NCBI RefSeq assembly: GCF_014648195.1
Contig: NZ_BMQQ01000010.1
Span: 49,487-113,486 of the forward strand
DNA: 64,000 nt
Direction of reading: 5' to 3'
Source of the DNA: Streptomyces purpureus
Lineage (GTDB): Bacteria; Actinomycetota; Actinomycetes; Streptomycetales; Streptomycetaceae
How positions within the stretch are numbered: position 1 is the stretch's first letter; each line of letters begins with the position of its first letter. The position numbers and the translations under genes were made by a program. The notes under the pieces are model-generated. The model was not told where the DNA came from. It did not search any database and saw only the letters and a list, made by a program, of their open reading frames with translations. Positions 56,621 through 64,000 of the stretch are shown here, in pieces.

Positions 56621-57655
56621 ATGGTCGTCTGCTTGCCGACGGGGCGCCATGTGCCGAATCCGCCCCCGACATTCCCATGGGCTGTCGTTACCGGCGTGCT
56701 GATCTCGATTGTGGTCCCGTGCTTCAACGAAGAGGAGATCATCGGCCGCTTCCACGACCATGTGACGGCGGAGCTCTCCCGGGGCGAGGGAGAATTCGAG
56801 CTGGTCTACGTGGACGACGGAAGTCACGACCGTACGCTCCCGATCCTGGAGGAGATCGCCTCCACCGACCCGCGTGCCCGGTACGTCTCCTTCAGCCGCA
56901 ACTTCGGCAAGGAGGCAGCCATGCTGGCCGGCCTCCAGCACGCCGACGGCGACGCGGTGGTCATCATGGACGCCGACCTCCAGCACCCGCCGGAGCTCGT
57001 CCACCGTATGCTCGCGCTGCACGCCGAGGGTCACGACCAGGTCGTCGCCCGCCGCACCCGCACGGGCGACCGGGTCACCCGCACCCTGACCGCCCGCGCC
57101 TACTACTGGCTGATCAACCGCCTGGTCGACGTCGAACTCATGGACGGTGTCGGAGATTTCCGTCTCCTGTCCCGTCGCACGGTCGACGCGGTCCTGGAAC
57201 TCACCGAGTACAACCGCTTCTCCAAGGGCCTTTTCGCCTGGGTCGGATTCCGTACCACCACATTCGAGTACGAGAATGCGGTACGTGAACAGGGCCGCTC
57301 CAAATGGACCTTCGGAAAGCTGCTCAACTACGGCCTCGACGGGCTGCTTTCCTTCAACAACAAACCCCTGCGCGCCGCGCTCTACCTCGGCCTCCTGCTC
57401 GTCTCCCTCGCCACCGCCTACGCCACCTGGATCGTCGGCGTCGCCCTGGTCGACGGCGTGGACACGCCGGGCTACGTCACGCTCCTGGTGATCGTCACGG
57501 CGCTCGCCGGGGTCCAGATGGTGATGCTCGGACTGGTCGGCGAGTACGTCGGCCGTATCTACTACGAGGTGAAACGCCGCCCCCACTTCCTGGTGAAGGC
57601 GGCCAGCACCGGCGTGCCACGCCAGCCGCGCCGGGAGGAGCTGCTGCGACGGTGA
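56621..57655 (+). CDS. GT2 polyprenyl-phosphate glycosyltransferase (DPM1/CsbB-like)
   Basis: A 344-residue enzyme. The GT-A domain opens with LISIVVPCFNEEEIIGRFHDH and has VDDGSHDRTLPIL, VIMDADLQHPPEL (DxD) and the acceptor motif SRNFGKEAAMLAG. Two C-terminal membrane helices (about 255-275 and 290-315) match the CsbB/GtrB type that loads a sugar onto undecaprenyl phosphate on the cytoplasmic face. The start is uncertain: ATG 56621 or GTG 56696 (just before the conserved part); neither has a clear ribosome site. Coupled to the GtrA gene. Confidence 0.92.
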   Translation: MVVCLPTGRHVPNPPPTFPWAVVTGVLISIVVPCFNEEEIIGRFHDHVTAELSRGEGEFELVYVDDGSHDRTLPILEEIASTDPRARYVSFSRNFGKEAAMLAGLQHADGDAVVIMDADLQHPPELVHRMLALHAEGHDQVVARRTRTGDRVTRTLTARAYYWLINRLVDVELMDGVGDFRLLSRRTVDAVLELTEYNRFSKGLFAWVGFRTTTFEYENAVREQGRSKWTFGKLLNYGLDGLLSFNNKPLRAALYLGLLLVSLATAYATWIVGVALVDGVDTPGYVTLLVIVTALAGVQMVMLGLVGEYVGRIYYEVKRRPHFLVKAASTGVPRQPRREELLRR

Positions 57656-57672
57656 GGACGGGTGAGGAGACG

Positions 57673-58146
57673 ATGCGGACCCGGGGCCAGATCCTCCGCT
57701 TCGCCCTGGTGGGCGTCGTGAACACGGCCACGTACTACGCCCTCTACCTGCTGCTGAAGAACTGGCTGCCGTACGTGGCGGCCCACGCGGCCGCCTTCGT
57801 CCTGAGCATGACCGGCTCGTTCTTCCTGACCACGTACGTCACGTACCGCACCCGCCCGACCTGGCGGAAGTTCCTCCTCTTCCCCCTGACGAACGCCACG
57901 AACTTCGTCGTCACCACCGCCGGCGTCTACCTCCTGGTCGACCTCGCCGGCCTCTCCGACCGGTACGCCCCCCTGCTCGCCGCGGCCGCCGCGATCCCCG
58001 TGACCTTCCTCGTCTCGCGAACGATCATGCTCCGGCCCGAGACTCCTCGAACGCGTGACTCGTTGGACGAAAACAGTGGCTTCGAAGTAGTGGCCCAGGC
58101 CACTACGACTGCCTACCATCGATCACCGCAAGGTCGTCCACACTGA
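57673..58146 (+). CDS. GtrA-family membrane protein (polyprenyl-phosphate-sugar flippase type)
   Basis: A 157-residue protein with four membrane segments of the GtrA family: ILRFALVGVVNTATYYALYLLL, AAHAAAFVLSMTGSFFLTTYVTY and KFLLFPLTNATNFVVTTAGVYLLV. ATG 57673 has GAGGAGA directly upstream; a GTG at 57652 overlaps the GT2 stop (GTGA) and is an alternative. GtrA/GtcA proteins are thought to flip polyprenyl-phosphate sugars across the membrane. The C-terminal 25 residues are hydrophilic and extra. Confidence 0.9.
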   Translation: MRTRGQILRFALVGVVNTATYYALYLLLKNWLPYVAAHAAAFVLSMTGSFFLTTYVTYRTRPTWRKFLLFPLTNATNFVVTTAGVYLLVDLAGLSDRYAPLLAAAAAIPVTFLVSRTIMLRPETPRTRDSLDENSGFEVVAQATTTAYHRSPQGRPH

Positions 58147-58169
58147 CGCACGACCGCCGGGAGGCTCCT

Positions 58170-58814
58170 TTGCACCGCCGCACCGCATCCGCCCTCTCCG
58201 CCGCGCTGCTCGCCGCGGCCCCGCTGCTCACCGCCTGCGGCAGTGACGCCCACCCAGGAGCGGCGGCGGTCGTCGGTGGCGACCGGATCGAGGTGGCCGC
58301 CCTCCAGGAGCAGGTGCGGGACGTGCGGACCGCGCAGGAGGCGTCCCCGCAGGCCGAGCAGCTGGTCAAGGCCACCGGCGACCTCAGCCGCGAGAAGCTC
58401 AACGTCATGATCTTCGACCGGATCGTGGAGCGCGTCGCCGACGACCACGGCGTGAGCGCCACCCGCAAGGAGATCCAGCAGACCCGCCAGGAAGCCGCGG
58501 ACCAGAGCGGCGGCGAGGAGCAGCTGGCCGCCATGCTGCTCCAGTCGCAGGGCGTCGCCCCCGACGAGATCGACACGGCCGTCCGCCGCCAGATCCTGAT
58601 GAACAAGGTCGCCGCCAAGCTCGGCGTCGGCAACACCCCGGAGGGCCAGCGCAAGCTCGCCGAGGTGTTCGCCGCCGCGTCGAAGTCCCTCGACATCGAC
58701 GTGAACCCCCGCTACGGCTCCTGGGACGACGAGAAGATCCAGCTCGGCACGTACACCGCGCCGTGGCTGCGCCAGCTCACCAAGCAGCCGCAGCCGGTGG
58801 AGGCCGGTGCGTAG
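58170..58814 (+). CDS. SurA-like (peptidyl-prolyl isomerase N-domain) lipoprotein
   Basis: A 214-residue lipoprotein starting at TTG 58170, five bases after GGGAGG. The lipobox is LLTACG (Cys23). The rest has the SurA N-terminal-like helical chaperone pattern (AAVVGGDRIEVAALQEQVRDVR ... LNVMIFDRIVERVADDHGVS ... RRQILMNKVAAKLGV). No parvulin isomerase domain is present. It is likely an extracytoplasmic folding factor. It precedes mazG, an order I recall from other Streptomyces. Its last 18 codons belong to a 60-bp unit that is repeated twice more beyond the stop codon. Confidence 0.88.
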   Translation: MHRRTASALSAALLAAAPLLTACGSDAHPGAAAVVGGDRIEVAALQEQVRDVRTAQEASPQAEQLVKATGDLSREKLNVMIFDRIVERVADDHGVSATRKEIQQTRQEAADQSGGEEQLAAMLLQSQGVAPDEIDTAVRRQILMNKVAAKLGVGNTPEGQRKLAEVFAAASKSLDIDVNPRYGSWDDEKIQLGTYTAPWLRQLTKQPQPVEAGA

Positions 58815-58936
58815 CGGGTGCCGTGGCTGCGTCGGCTGACCAAGCGGCCGCAGCCGGTGGAGGCCGGTGCGTAACGGGTGCCGTGGCTGCGTCGGCTCAT
58901 CAAGCTGCCGCAGCCCGTGGAGGCCGGTGTGTAGCG
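58761..58936 (+). repeat. 60-bp tandem triplication spanning the SurA-like gene 3' end
   Basis: Three units begin at 58761, 58821 and 58881. Each encodes PWLRxLxKxPQPVEAGA (last residue V in the third) and ends in a stop: TAG, TAA, TAG. The period is 20 codons, so all three units are in the same frame, separated by one stop plus R-V codons. The third unit ends about 18 bp before the mazG start. Confidence 0.95.
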
Positions 58937-58953
58937 GGACGTAGGGTCGAGGG

Positions 58954-59940
58954 GTGAACGCTGAAGCCCCCGTCGAGCCCGGCCGTATCGTCCTGCTCAC
59001 CGCCAGCCACCGCGTCGCCCCCGGCCTCCTGTCCTGGCCGGCGTGGCAGACCCTGCGCGCCGCCGACCGTGTGCTCTGCCCCGACCCGTCCCACCCGCAG
59101 CTGCCGTACCTGCGGGAGGCCGGCGTCGAGGCGGAGACCGTGACCCCGACCGCCCAGGAACTCGTCGAGGCCTGCGCCGGCGGGCGGACCGTGGTCGTCG
59201 TCCCGTCCGGCGAGGGCGACCGGGCACTCACCGACGGGCTCGCCAGGATGGCCGGCTCGGGCCGCGTCAGCATGCCCGACCTGGAGCTGCTCCCCGGCTC
59301 GTACGACCTGCCCGGCTCCCGGCTCCTCGACCTCGTCCAGGTCATGGACCGCATCCGCCGCGAATGCCCCTGGTCCTCGCAGCAGACCCACAAGGGCCTG
59401 GCCAAGTACGGCATCGAGGAGGCGTACGAACTCGTCGAGGCGATCGAGGACGGCGACCGGAACGAGCTGCGGGAGGAGCTGGGCGACGTCCTGCTCCAGG
59501 TCGTCTTCCACTCCCGCATCGCCGAGGAGGGCCGCGAGGAGGACGGCGCCGAGCCGTTCTCGATCGACGACGTCGCCGGCACGATCGTGGAGAAGCTGAT
59601 CCACCGCCACCCGCACGTCTTCGGCGACGAGCACGCCGAGACCCCGGAAGAGGTCAAGGAGCACTGGCTGCGCACGAAGGCCGCCGAGAAGCAGCGGGCC
59701 TCGGTGACGGACGGCGTCCCCCTGGGCCAGCCCGGCCTCGCCCTCGCCGCGAAGCTCGCCTCCCGGGTCCGCACGGCGGGTCTGCCGGTGCCGCTGCCCT
59801 CCGGCGACGGCGTCGGCTACGAGCTCCTCGCGATGGCGGCCCGCGCGGAGGCGGAGGGCGTCGATCCCGAGGCCGCGCTGCGCGCCGCGGCCCGTACGTA
59901 CCGCGACGCGATCAGGGCGGCGGAGGGCCACGCGGGTTAG
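58954..59940 (+). CDS. mazG: MazG nucleoside triphosphate pyrophosphohydrolase
   Basis: A 328-residue protein. The N-terminal third (about 1-115) is a divergent tetrapyrrole-methylase-like extension seen in actinobacterial MazG. The MazG domain follows with VMDRIRRECPWSSQQTHKGLAKYGIEEAYELVEAIEDGD and ELREELGDVLLQVVFHSRIAEE (EExxE and ExxD metal sites). The C-terminal part has a second, weaker repeat (LGQPGLALAAKLASRV). It hydrolyses NTPs, including damaged ones, to NMP and PPi. GTG 58954 fits the protein start. Confidence 0.93.
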   Translation: MNAEAPVEPGRIVLLTASHRVAPGLLSWPAWQTLRAADRVLCPDPSHPQLPYLREAGVEAETVTPTAQELVEACAGGRTVVVVPSGEGDRALTDGLARMAGSGRVSMPDLELLPGSYDLPGSRLLDLVQVMDRIRRECPWSSQQTHKGLAKYGIEEAYELVEAIEDGDRNELREELGDVLLQVVFHSRIAEEGREEDGAEPFSIDDVAGTIVEKLIHRHPHVFGDEHAETPEEVKEHWLRTKAAEKQRASVTDGVPLGQPGLALAAKLASRVRTAGLPVPLPSGDGVGYELLAMAARAEAEGVDPEAALRAAARTYRDAIRAAEGHAG

Positions 59941-59975
59941 TACGGTGGCCTCAGGGCCGTACGGGGGTGGGAGCG

Positions 59976-61679
59976 ATGAACAACAGCGTGTCGGGCGGTT
60001 CGGCGAGGGACGTCGTCCAGGCCGGCTCCATCGGCTCGGTCTCCTTCTACACCCAGGGCCACAGCGCCCTGCCGGACCCGTCCCACTGGCCGCTCTTACG
60101 GGACGCCGCCCGCGTCGACCCGGGGGTCAAGGGCTCGGACACCCTGCCCTACCTTTCCCGCGACCGCGGCCTTGAGCTGGCCGGCCTGATCGCGTCCGGC
60201 GAGCACCCGCTCGTCCTGGTCACCGGCTCGCCCCTGACCGGCAAGACCTTCACGGCCTGGGCGGCCCTGCGCTACGCCCTGCGGGACCACCAGGTCTGCG
60301 CCCCGTCCCCCGGCGCCGACCTCCGCGTCCTGCCGGACCTGATCCGCGCCCGCCCGGGCTCGTACGCCCTCTGGCTCGACGACCTCACCCGCCACCTCGG
60401 CGACCACGGCCTCGACCACGGCCTCCTGGCGCAGCTCTCGTCCCTGGCGGTCCCGGTCGTCGCCACGATGTCCGACCAGGAATACGGCGAACACCGCTTC
60501 GGCTCGGCCGCCCACGCCCAACTCCTGCGCCGCGCGCGGACGGTGGCACTACCCCGCGAGTGGAGCGAGACGGAGCTCCGGGGCCTGGCGGAGAGCCCGA
60601 ACCCCCGGCACCAGGACGCGCTGAAGTGGCGGGGCGGGTCCGGGGTGACGGAGTTCCTGGCGGTGGGGCCGGAGCTGTGGAGCGAGTGGCAGTGGGCGAA
60701 GAGGAACCATCCGTTGGGGCACCTTCTCGTGCGGGCGGCTGTCGATGTGGGACGGTGCGGCTACGTGGGCCCGATCCCTGAGGACGAGCTGTTCGACATG
60801 TGCAGGTACTACAAGGAGTACGACGCAGCCGTCGGCCGGGAGACCTTCGAGGACGCCCTTGCGTGGGCCACCAAGGCCAGACTTGGTGTCACCGGCCTGC
60901 TCGTGGCCGGGGGAGCGCAGGAGGCCTGGCAGGTGTACGGCTCCCTGGTGGCGGAAGCGGTGCGCGCACCTGACCTGCCGCGTGCGCCTTTCGGCGCGTG
61001 GATCCACGCGGCCCACGAGGGTGACGACACCGACCGGAGCGCAGTCCTGACAGCTGCCGTCGAGGCGTACCGACCGGAGGTCGAGCGGGGTGACGGCCGG
61101 GCCATGTATTCGCTCGCCCTGTTGCATGAGGACCACGACGAGGAGGAGGCGCTGCGCTGGTACCGGAGGGCGGCCGACACGGGACACGGGTACTCCCTCC
61201 TGCGGGTAGGTAACCAGCTGGCCGCGCAGGGCGAGTACACCGAGGCGCTCACCTACCTTCAGCGCGCCGCCGGGACCGGGGACCCGCACGCCGCCTCCCG
61301 CCTGGGGGAGTTCCTGCGTGACCGCGCCGAGCACTGGCTGCGCGTCGGCGTCGAGGGTGGCAGCGTCCGAGCGGCGTACGTGCTGGGCGACATGCTCGTC
61401 GGTACCGGCGCCACGGACGAGGCCTTGCACCTCTACCAGAAGGCGGCGAAGAACCGGTTCCTCAAAGAAACCGTCGCCGCCAGCCTCGGCACCCTCCTCC
61501 ACCACACCGGCGACCTCACCGAGGCCGAAAGCTGGTACCGCATCGGCGTCGAAGCGGGCGGCCCCCGCGCCATGCGCGGCCTCGCCGCCCTCCTCCGCCC
61601 GAAGGGCGGCATCGACGCCGCCGAGGCCGAGTCCCTCCTGCACCGCGCCGCGGAGGAGGAGGCTGACGGTCAGGCCTGA
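59976..61679 (+). CDS. P-loop NTPase with N-terminal VVQAG motif and Sel1/TPR repeats
   Basis: A 567-residue protein. Residues 8-27 (GSARDVVQAGSIGSVSFYTQ) match a short beta motif (xxVVQAGxIxxxxF) that recurs at the start of many Streptomyces multidomain NTPases. The P-loop is GSPLTGKT (84-91), and the Walker-B-like strand is YALWLDDL (Asp135-136). No classical STAND arrangement is clear after it. Residues about 360-567 hold Sel1/TPR repeats (GDGRAMYSLALLHEDHDEEEALRWYRRAADTGH and four or five more). ATG 59976 follows GGTGGGAG. The role is unknown. It overlaps the Uma2 3' half by 10 bp, convergently. Confidence 0.8.
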   Translation: MNNSVSGGSARDVVQAGSIGSVSFYTQGHSALPDPSHWPLLRDAARVDPGVKGSDTLPYLSRDRGLELAGLIASGEHPLVLVTGSPLTGKTFTAWAALRYALRDHQVCAPSPGADLRVLPDLIRARPGSYALWLDDLTRHLGDHGLDHGLLAQLSSLAVPVVATMSDQEYGEHRFGSAAHAQLLRRARTVALPREWSETELRGLAESPNPRHQDALKWRGGSGVTEFLAVGPELWSEWQWAKRNHPLGHLLVRAAVDVGRCGYVGPIPEDELFDMCRYYKEYDAAVGRETFEDALAWATKARLGVTGLLVAGGAQEAWQVYGSLVAEAVRAPDLPRAPFGAWIHAAHEGDDTDRSAVLTAAVEAYRPEVERGDGRAMYSLALLHEDHDEEEALRWYRRAADTGHGYSLLRVGNQLAAQGEYTEALTYLQRAAGTGDPHAASRLGEFLRDRAEHWLRVGVEGGSVRAAYVLGDMLVGTGATDEALHLYQKAAKNRFLKETVAASLGTLLHHTGDLTEAESWYRIGVEAGGPRAMRGLAALLRPKGGIDAAEAESLLHRAAEEEADGQA

Positions 61680-61999
61680 GAGCCCCGCCGCCGGGCCACC
61701 TCGGTCAGATCGACGTCGATGTCGAAGGGCACGGACAGCTTGAGCCGGTCGTGGTGGATGCCGGTGACGGCGTAGGTGTTGGTGGCCGGGTCGAGTTCGT
61801 AGACGAAGACGGTCGGCAGTCCGTCGTTCTTTTCCACCCGCCAGAAGTGAGGGATCCCTGCTGCCGCGTACTTACGAGGCTTGATGCCGCGATCCCGCTC
61901 AAGGGAGTCCGTCGAGACGACCTCGACCGCCAGCTCGATATCCGTGGGGTCGAACCAGGTCTGGTCAGGGTCGGGGACCGCTGTCACACGTACCGCCAT
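61670..61999 (-). pseudogene. Uma2-type nuclease, 3' half of a frameshifted gene
   Basis: This 109-codon frame continues the Uma2 (DUF820) fold: WFDPTDIELAVEVVSTDSLERDRGIKPRKYAAAGIPHFWRVEKNDGLPTVFVYELD and a DIDVDLTEVA end. VVEVxS and the E-x-K-like motif (RDRGIKPRKYA) are the catalytic part of the PD-(D/E)XK domain. It starts at ATG 61999, 16 bp inside the end of the upstream half. The split fits the loss of one base between the GAC-CT and ATG codons. It may still be translated by coupling. Confidence 0.8.
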
Positions 62000-62298
62000 A
62001 GGTCGGGCTCTGGCCGGTCCCGCTTCCCGAGCTTGGTCGACATCTCACGGATGATCTCGACGTCCGACGGCGCCTGGGCCAGCAGGAGACCCCCCAACAG
62101 CCGCAGCGTCGCCATGTGGAAGTAGGTCTGCGGACTCCTGAAGAACAGGCCCCCGTCGAGCAGCTCGGTGTGCGGCGGGAGTCCAGGCATTCTGTCCAGG
62201 TCGTCCGCCGTCCACCCACCGACAGGAGGAGGCGGGAAGTCGTACCGCAGCTCCGGCTGTTCCCCGACGTCGTCGCCATCGGCTGCCGCACTCGTCAT
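61984..62298 (-). pseudogene. Uma2-type nuclease, 5' half of a frameshifted gene
   Basis: This 104-codon frame holds the N-terminal part of a Uma2 family protein (WTADDLDRMPGLPPHTELLDGGLFFRSPQTYFHMATLRLLGGLL ... REMSTKLGKRDRPEPDLW) and then ends early at TGA 61984-61986. The intact family reads PEPDLxVV... straight into the sequence found in the other half. ATG 62298 has GGGAG upstream; ATG 62307 is possible. Confidence 0.8.
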
Positions 62299-62406
62299 CG
62301 CTCCCATGGGGCGGAGTCTGGCGCGTACGGTCAGCGTACCCAGCCCGACCTCGGACGGATCGCCCGAACGAGTGGGCGCCCCCCCCGCTCCCGTTACCGT
62401 CGTCCC

Positions 62407-63684
62407 ATGCACGACGCCAAACCCCCCGCCCCCGAGCTCTTCACCTGGGAGTTCGCCACCGACCCGTACCCGGCCTACGCCTGGCTGCGGGAGCACTCGC
62501 CCGTGCACCGGACCAAGCTTCCCAGTGGGGTCGAGGCGTGGCTCGTCACGCGGTACGGGGATGCCCGGCAGGCTCTCGCCGATCAGCGGCTCAGCAAGAA
62601 TCCGGCGCATCATGACGAGCCTGCGCACGCCAAGGGGAAGACAGGGATCCCCGGGGAGCGCAAAGCCGAACTGATGACGCATCTGCTCAACATCGATCCG
62701 CCGGACCACACCCGGCTGCGGCGGCTCGTGTCGAAGGCGTTCACACCCCGGCGGGTCGCCGAGTTCGCGCCGCGGGTGCAGGAGCTGACCGATCGGCTCA
62801 TCGACGGGTTCATCGAGAAGGGGTCGGCCGACCTCATCCATGAGTTCGCCTTTCCCCTCCCCATCTACGCCATCTGCGACATGCTCGGCGTCCCGCGCGA
62901 GGACCAGGACGACTTCCGGGACTGGGCCGGGATGATGATCCGGCACGGCGGCGGGCCGCGCGGTGGGGTCGCGCGGTCGGTGAAGAAGATGCGGGGCTAT
63001 CTCGCCGAGCTGATTCACCGTAAGCGGGAGAATCCGGGCGACGATCTCATCTCCGGACTCATCAAGGCGTCCGACCACGGCGAGCACCTGACCGAGAACG
63101 AGGCCGCCGCCATGGCGTTCATCCTCCTCTTCGCCGGGTTCGAGACCACCGTCAACCTCATCGGCAACGGCGTCTACGCGCTGCTGCGCAACCCCTCCCA
63201 GCGCGAGCGGCTCCAGCGGTCGCTCGCCGCGGGGGAGAGCGAGCTGCTGGCCACCGGTGTCGAGGAACTCCTGCGCTACGACGGGCCCGTGGAGCTCGCC
63301 ACCTGGCGGTTCGCAACCGAGGCGCTGACGCTTGGCGGGCAGGAGATCCAGGCCGGCGATCCCGTACTGGTCGTGCTCGCGGCGGCCGACCGGGACCCCG
63401 AGCGGTTCGCCGAGCCGGACACGCTCGACCTCGCCCGTCGCGACAACCAGCATCTGGGGTACGGGCACGGCATCCACTACTGCCTCGGCGCGCCGCTCGC
63501 CCGCCTGGAGGGGCAGACCGCGCTGGCGACGCTGCTGACCAGGATGCCGGATGTGCGACTTGCGGTCGATCCGGACGATTTGCGGTGGCGTGGAGGGCTC
63601 ATCATGCGTGGATTGCGCACACTTCCGGTGGAGTTCACACCGGCTTCCACGCCCCCGGAAGCTGACGCTCCATCAAGAATGTGA
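62407..63684 (+). CDS. Cytochrome P450 (CYP107-like)
   Basis: A 425-residue P450. The I-helix is LLFAGFETTVNL (AGFETT oxygen-activating motif), the K-helix is EELLRYDG (ExxR), and the heme loop is YGHGIHYCLG with the thiolate Cys at residue 359. The first Phe of the usual FGxGxHxCxG is Tyr here. Length and motifs suit bacterial class I P450s that use ferredoxins; none is encoded beside it. ATG 62407 fits the usual N-terminus (FTWEFATDPYPAYAWLREHSPVH). The substrate is unknown. Confidence 0.95.
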   Translation: MHDAKPPAPELFTWEFATDPYPAYAWLREHSPVHRTKLPSGVEAWLVTRYGDARQALADQRLSKNPAHHDEPAHAKGKTGIPGERKAELMTHLLNIDPPDHTRLRRLVSKAFTPRRVAEFAPRVQELTDRLIDGFIEKGSADLIHEFAFPLPIYAICDMLGVPREDQDDFRDWAGMMIRHGGGPRGGVARSVKKMRGYLAELIHRKRENPGDDLISGLIKASDHGEHLTENEAAAMAFILLFAGFETTVNLIGNGVYALLRNPSQRERLQRSLAAGESELLATGVEELLRYDGPVELATWRFATEALTLGGQEIQAGDPVLVVLAAADRDPERFAEPDTLDLARRDNQHLGYGHGIHYCLGAPLARLEGQTALATLLTRMPDVRLAVDPDDLRWRGGLIMRGLRTLPVEFTPASTPPEADAPSRM

Positions 63685-63711
63685 CTTTTACGTGATCTCC
63701 GCTGCATCGAC

Positions 63712-63741
63712 TTGTGACTGACGTTCGAATGCCGCTACGTT
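63712..63741 (+). promoter_or_regulatory. Possible promoter of the Rpf-like gene
   Basis: TTGTGA (63712-63717), an 18-base spacer and TACGTT (63736-63741) lie about 50 bp before the ATG, in a 107-bp gap. Confidence 0.35.
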
Positions 63742-63791
63742 CACCGTCAATCTCAACCGATGTCCCAGTAGTCACACGGAAGGTCCACCGC

Positions 63792-64000
63792 ATGCGCTCC
63801 GGGAACGGACGGCACCGTAGACCCCGCCAGGCCCCCGCCATCGTTGTCGCCGCGGGGGTGACCGGCTCGGCCATCGCCCTCCCTCTGCTCGGCGCGGGCT
63901 CCGCGTCCGCCGCGGAATCCGCCACGTGGGACCGGGTCGCCGAGTGCGAGTCGGGCGGCCTGTGGAGTGCCGACTTCGGCAACGGGCAGTACGGCGGCCT
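63792..64000 (+). CDS. Resuscitation-promoting-factor/transglycosylase-like secreted protein, 5' part
   Basis: The visible 69 residues show a signal peptide ([22 protein letters not shown] ... ASAA, with the cleavage site near residue 41) and then [26 protein letters not shown]. This is the start of an Rpf/lysozyme-like transglycosylase domain, with the catalytic Glu probably in ECESGG. It runs off the window end. Rpf proteins cleave peptidoglycan during germination and growth. ATG 63792 has GGAAGG upstream. Confidence 0.88.
   Translation, partial: [69 protein letters not shown]

Noticed and set aside
63685..63791. A c-di-AMP (ydaO-type) riboswitch before the Rpf-like gene
   Set aside because: The gap is only 107 bp and no such conserved core or large stem structure is seen.

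Overview
The window comes from a high-GC actinobacterium, almost certainly a Streptomyces. Supporting points are the very strong G/C bias at third codon positions, frequent GTG/TTG starts, LuxR/TetR/MarR/SigE-type regulators, a galTEK operon in the Streptomyces order, a sortase substrate with LAETG, SUKH/deaminase proteins, an SCO6745-family protein, an Rpf-like secreted protein and Pro/Gln-rich 'GYGYPQ' membrane proteins. It is chromosomal: it carries housekeeping genes (ppc, pth, rplY, prs, glmU, mfd, mazG and a tRNA-Gln) with accessory blocks between them.

Layout. 0-12.5 kb: the end of an ABC-F ATPase, three tandem paralogous membrane-anchored PQQ beta-propeller proteins, then galTEK flanked by two LuxR-type response regulators without kinases. 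12.5-15.7 kb: a MarR gene divergent from a tam-like methyltransferase, and an acyl desaturase/TetR operon; both promoter regions hold clear dyad operators. 15.9-24.3 kb: ppc, a sortase-anchored surface protein, a small membrane protein, pth, rplY, prs, glmU and tRNA-Gln(UUG). 24.3-31.5 kb: an HTH protein with an endonuclease-like C-terminus beside the tRNA, an orphan histidine kinase, and a cassette of polymorphic-toxin-type domains (SUKH-3, YwqJ-like deaminase, WHH nuclease fused to SUKH, YrhB/Imm35-like domain fused to a deaminase and SUKH-4) with no visible export signals. 31.6-40.6 kb: a polar-growth-type coiled-coil protein, a drug-efflux MFS gene with an in-frame 30-bp minisatellite, a MacB-like ABC exporter, and a sigma factor/membrane protein/DUF2079 operon. 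40.8-44.4 kb: mfd.

44.4-58.1 kb is an accessory block: a tyrosine-phosphatase/TetR operon facing an SCO6745-family gene across a 19-bp perfect palindrome, an MT0933-like antitoxin-family protein, a secreted HNH lipoprotein, an acetyltransferase, a Ser/Thr kinase with a TPR-like tail facing a PAS/SpoIIE phosphatase, a methyltransferase, and a YfhO + GT2 + GtrA set resembling the three-component polyprenyl-phosphate-sugar surface glycosylation systems of Firmicutes. 58.2-64 kb: a SurA-like lipoprotein whose C-terminal coding segment is present three times with in-frame stops, mazG, a P-loop/Sel1 repeat NTPase with a VVQAG-type N-terminal motif, a frameshifted Uma2 nuclease gene, a cytochrome P450 and the start of an Rpf-like gene.

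The most unusual items are the toxin-domain/SUKH cassette (26.7-31.5 kb), the triplicated stop-containing tail after the SurA-like gene, the VVQAG NTPase, the three-part glycosylation set, and a strand-composition (G versus C) switch near 24-25 kb that does not follow gene direction.
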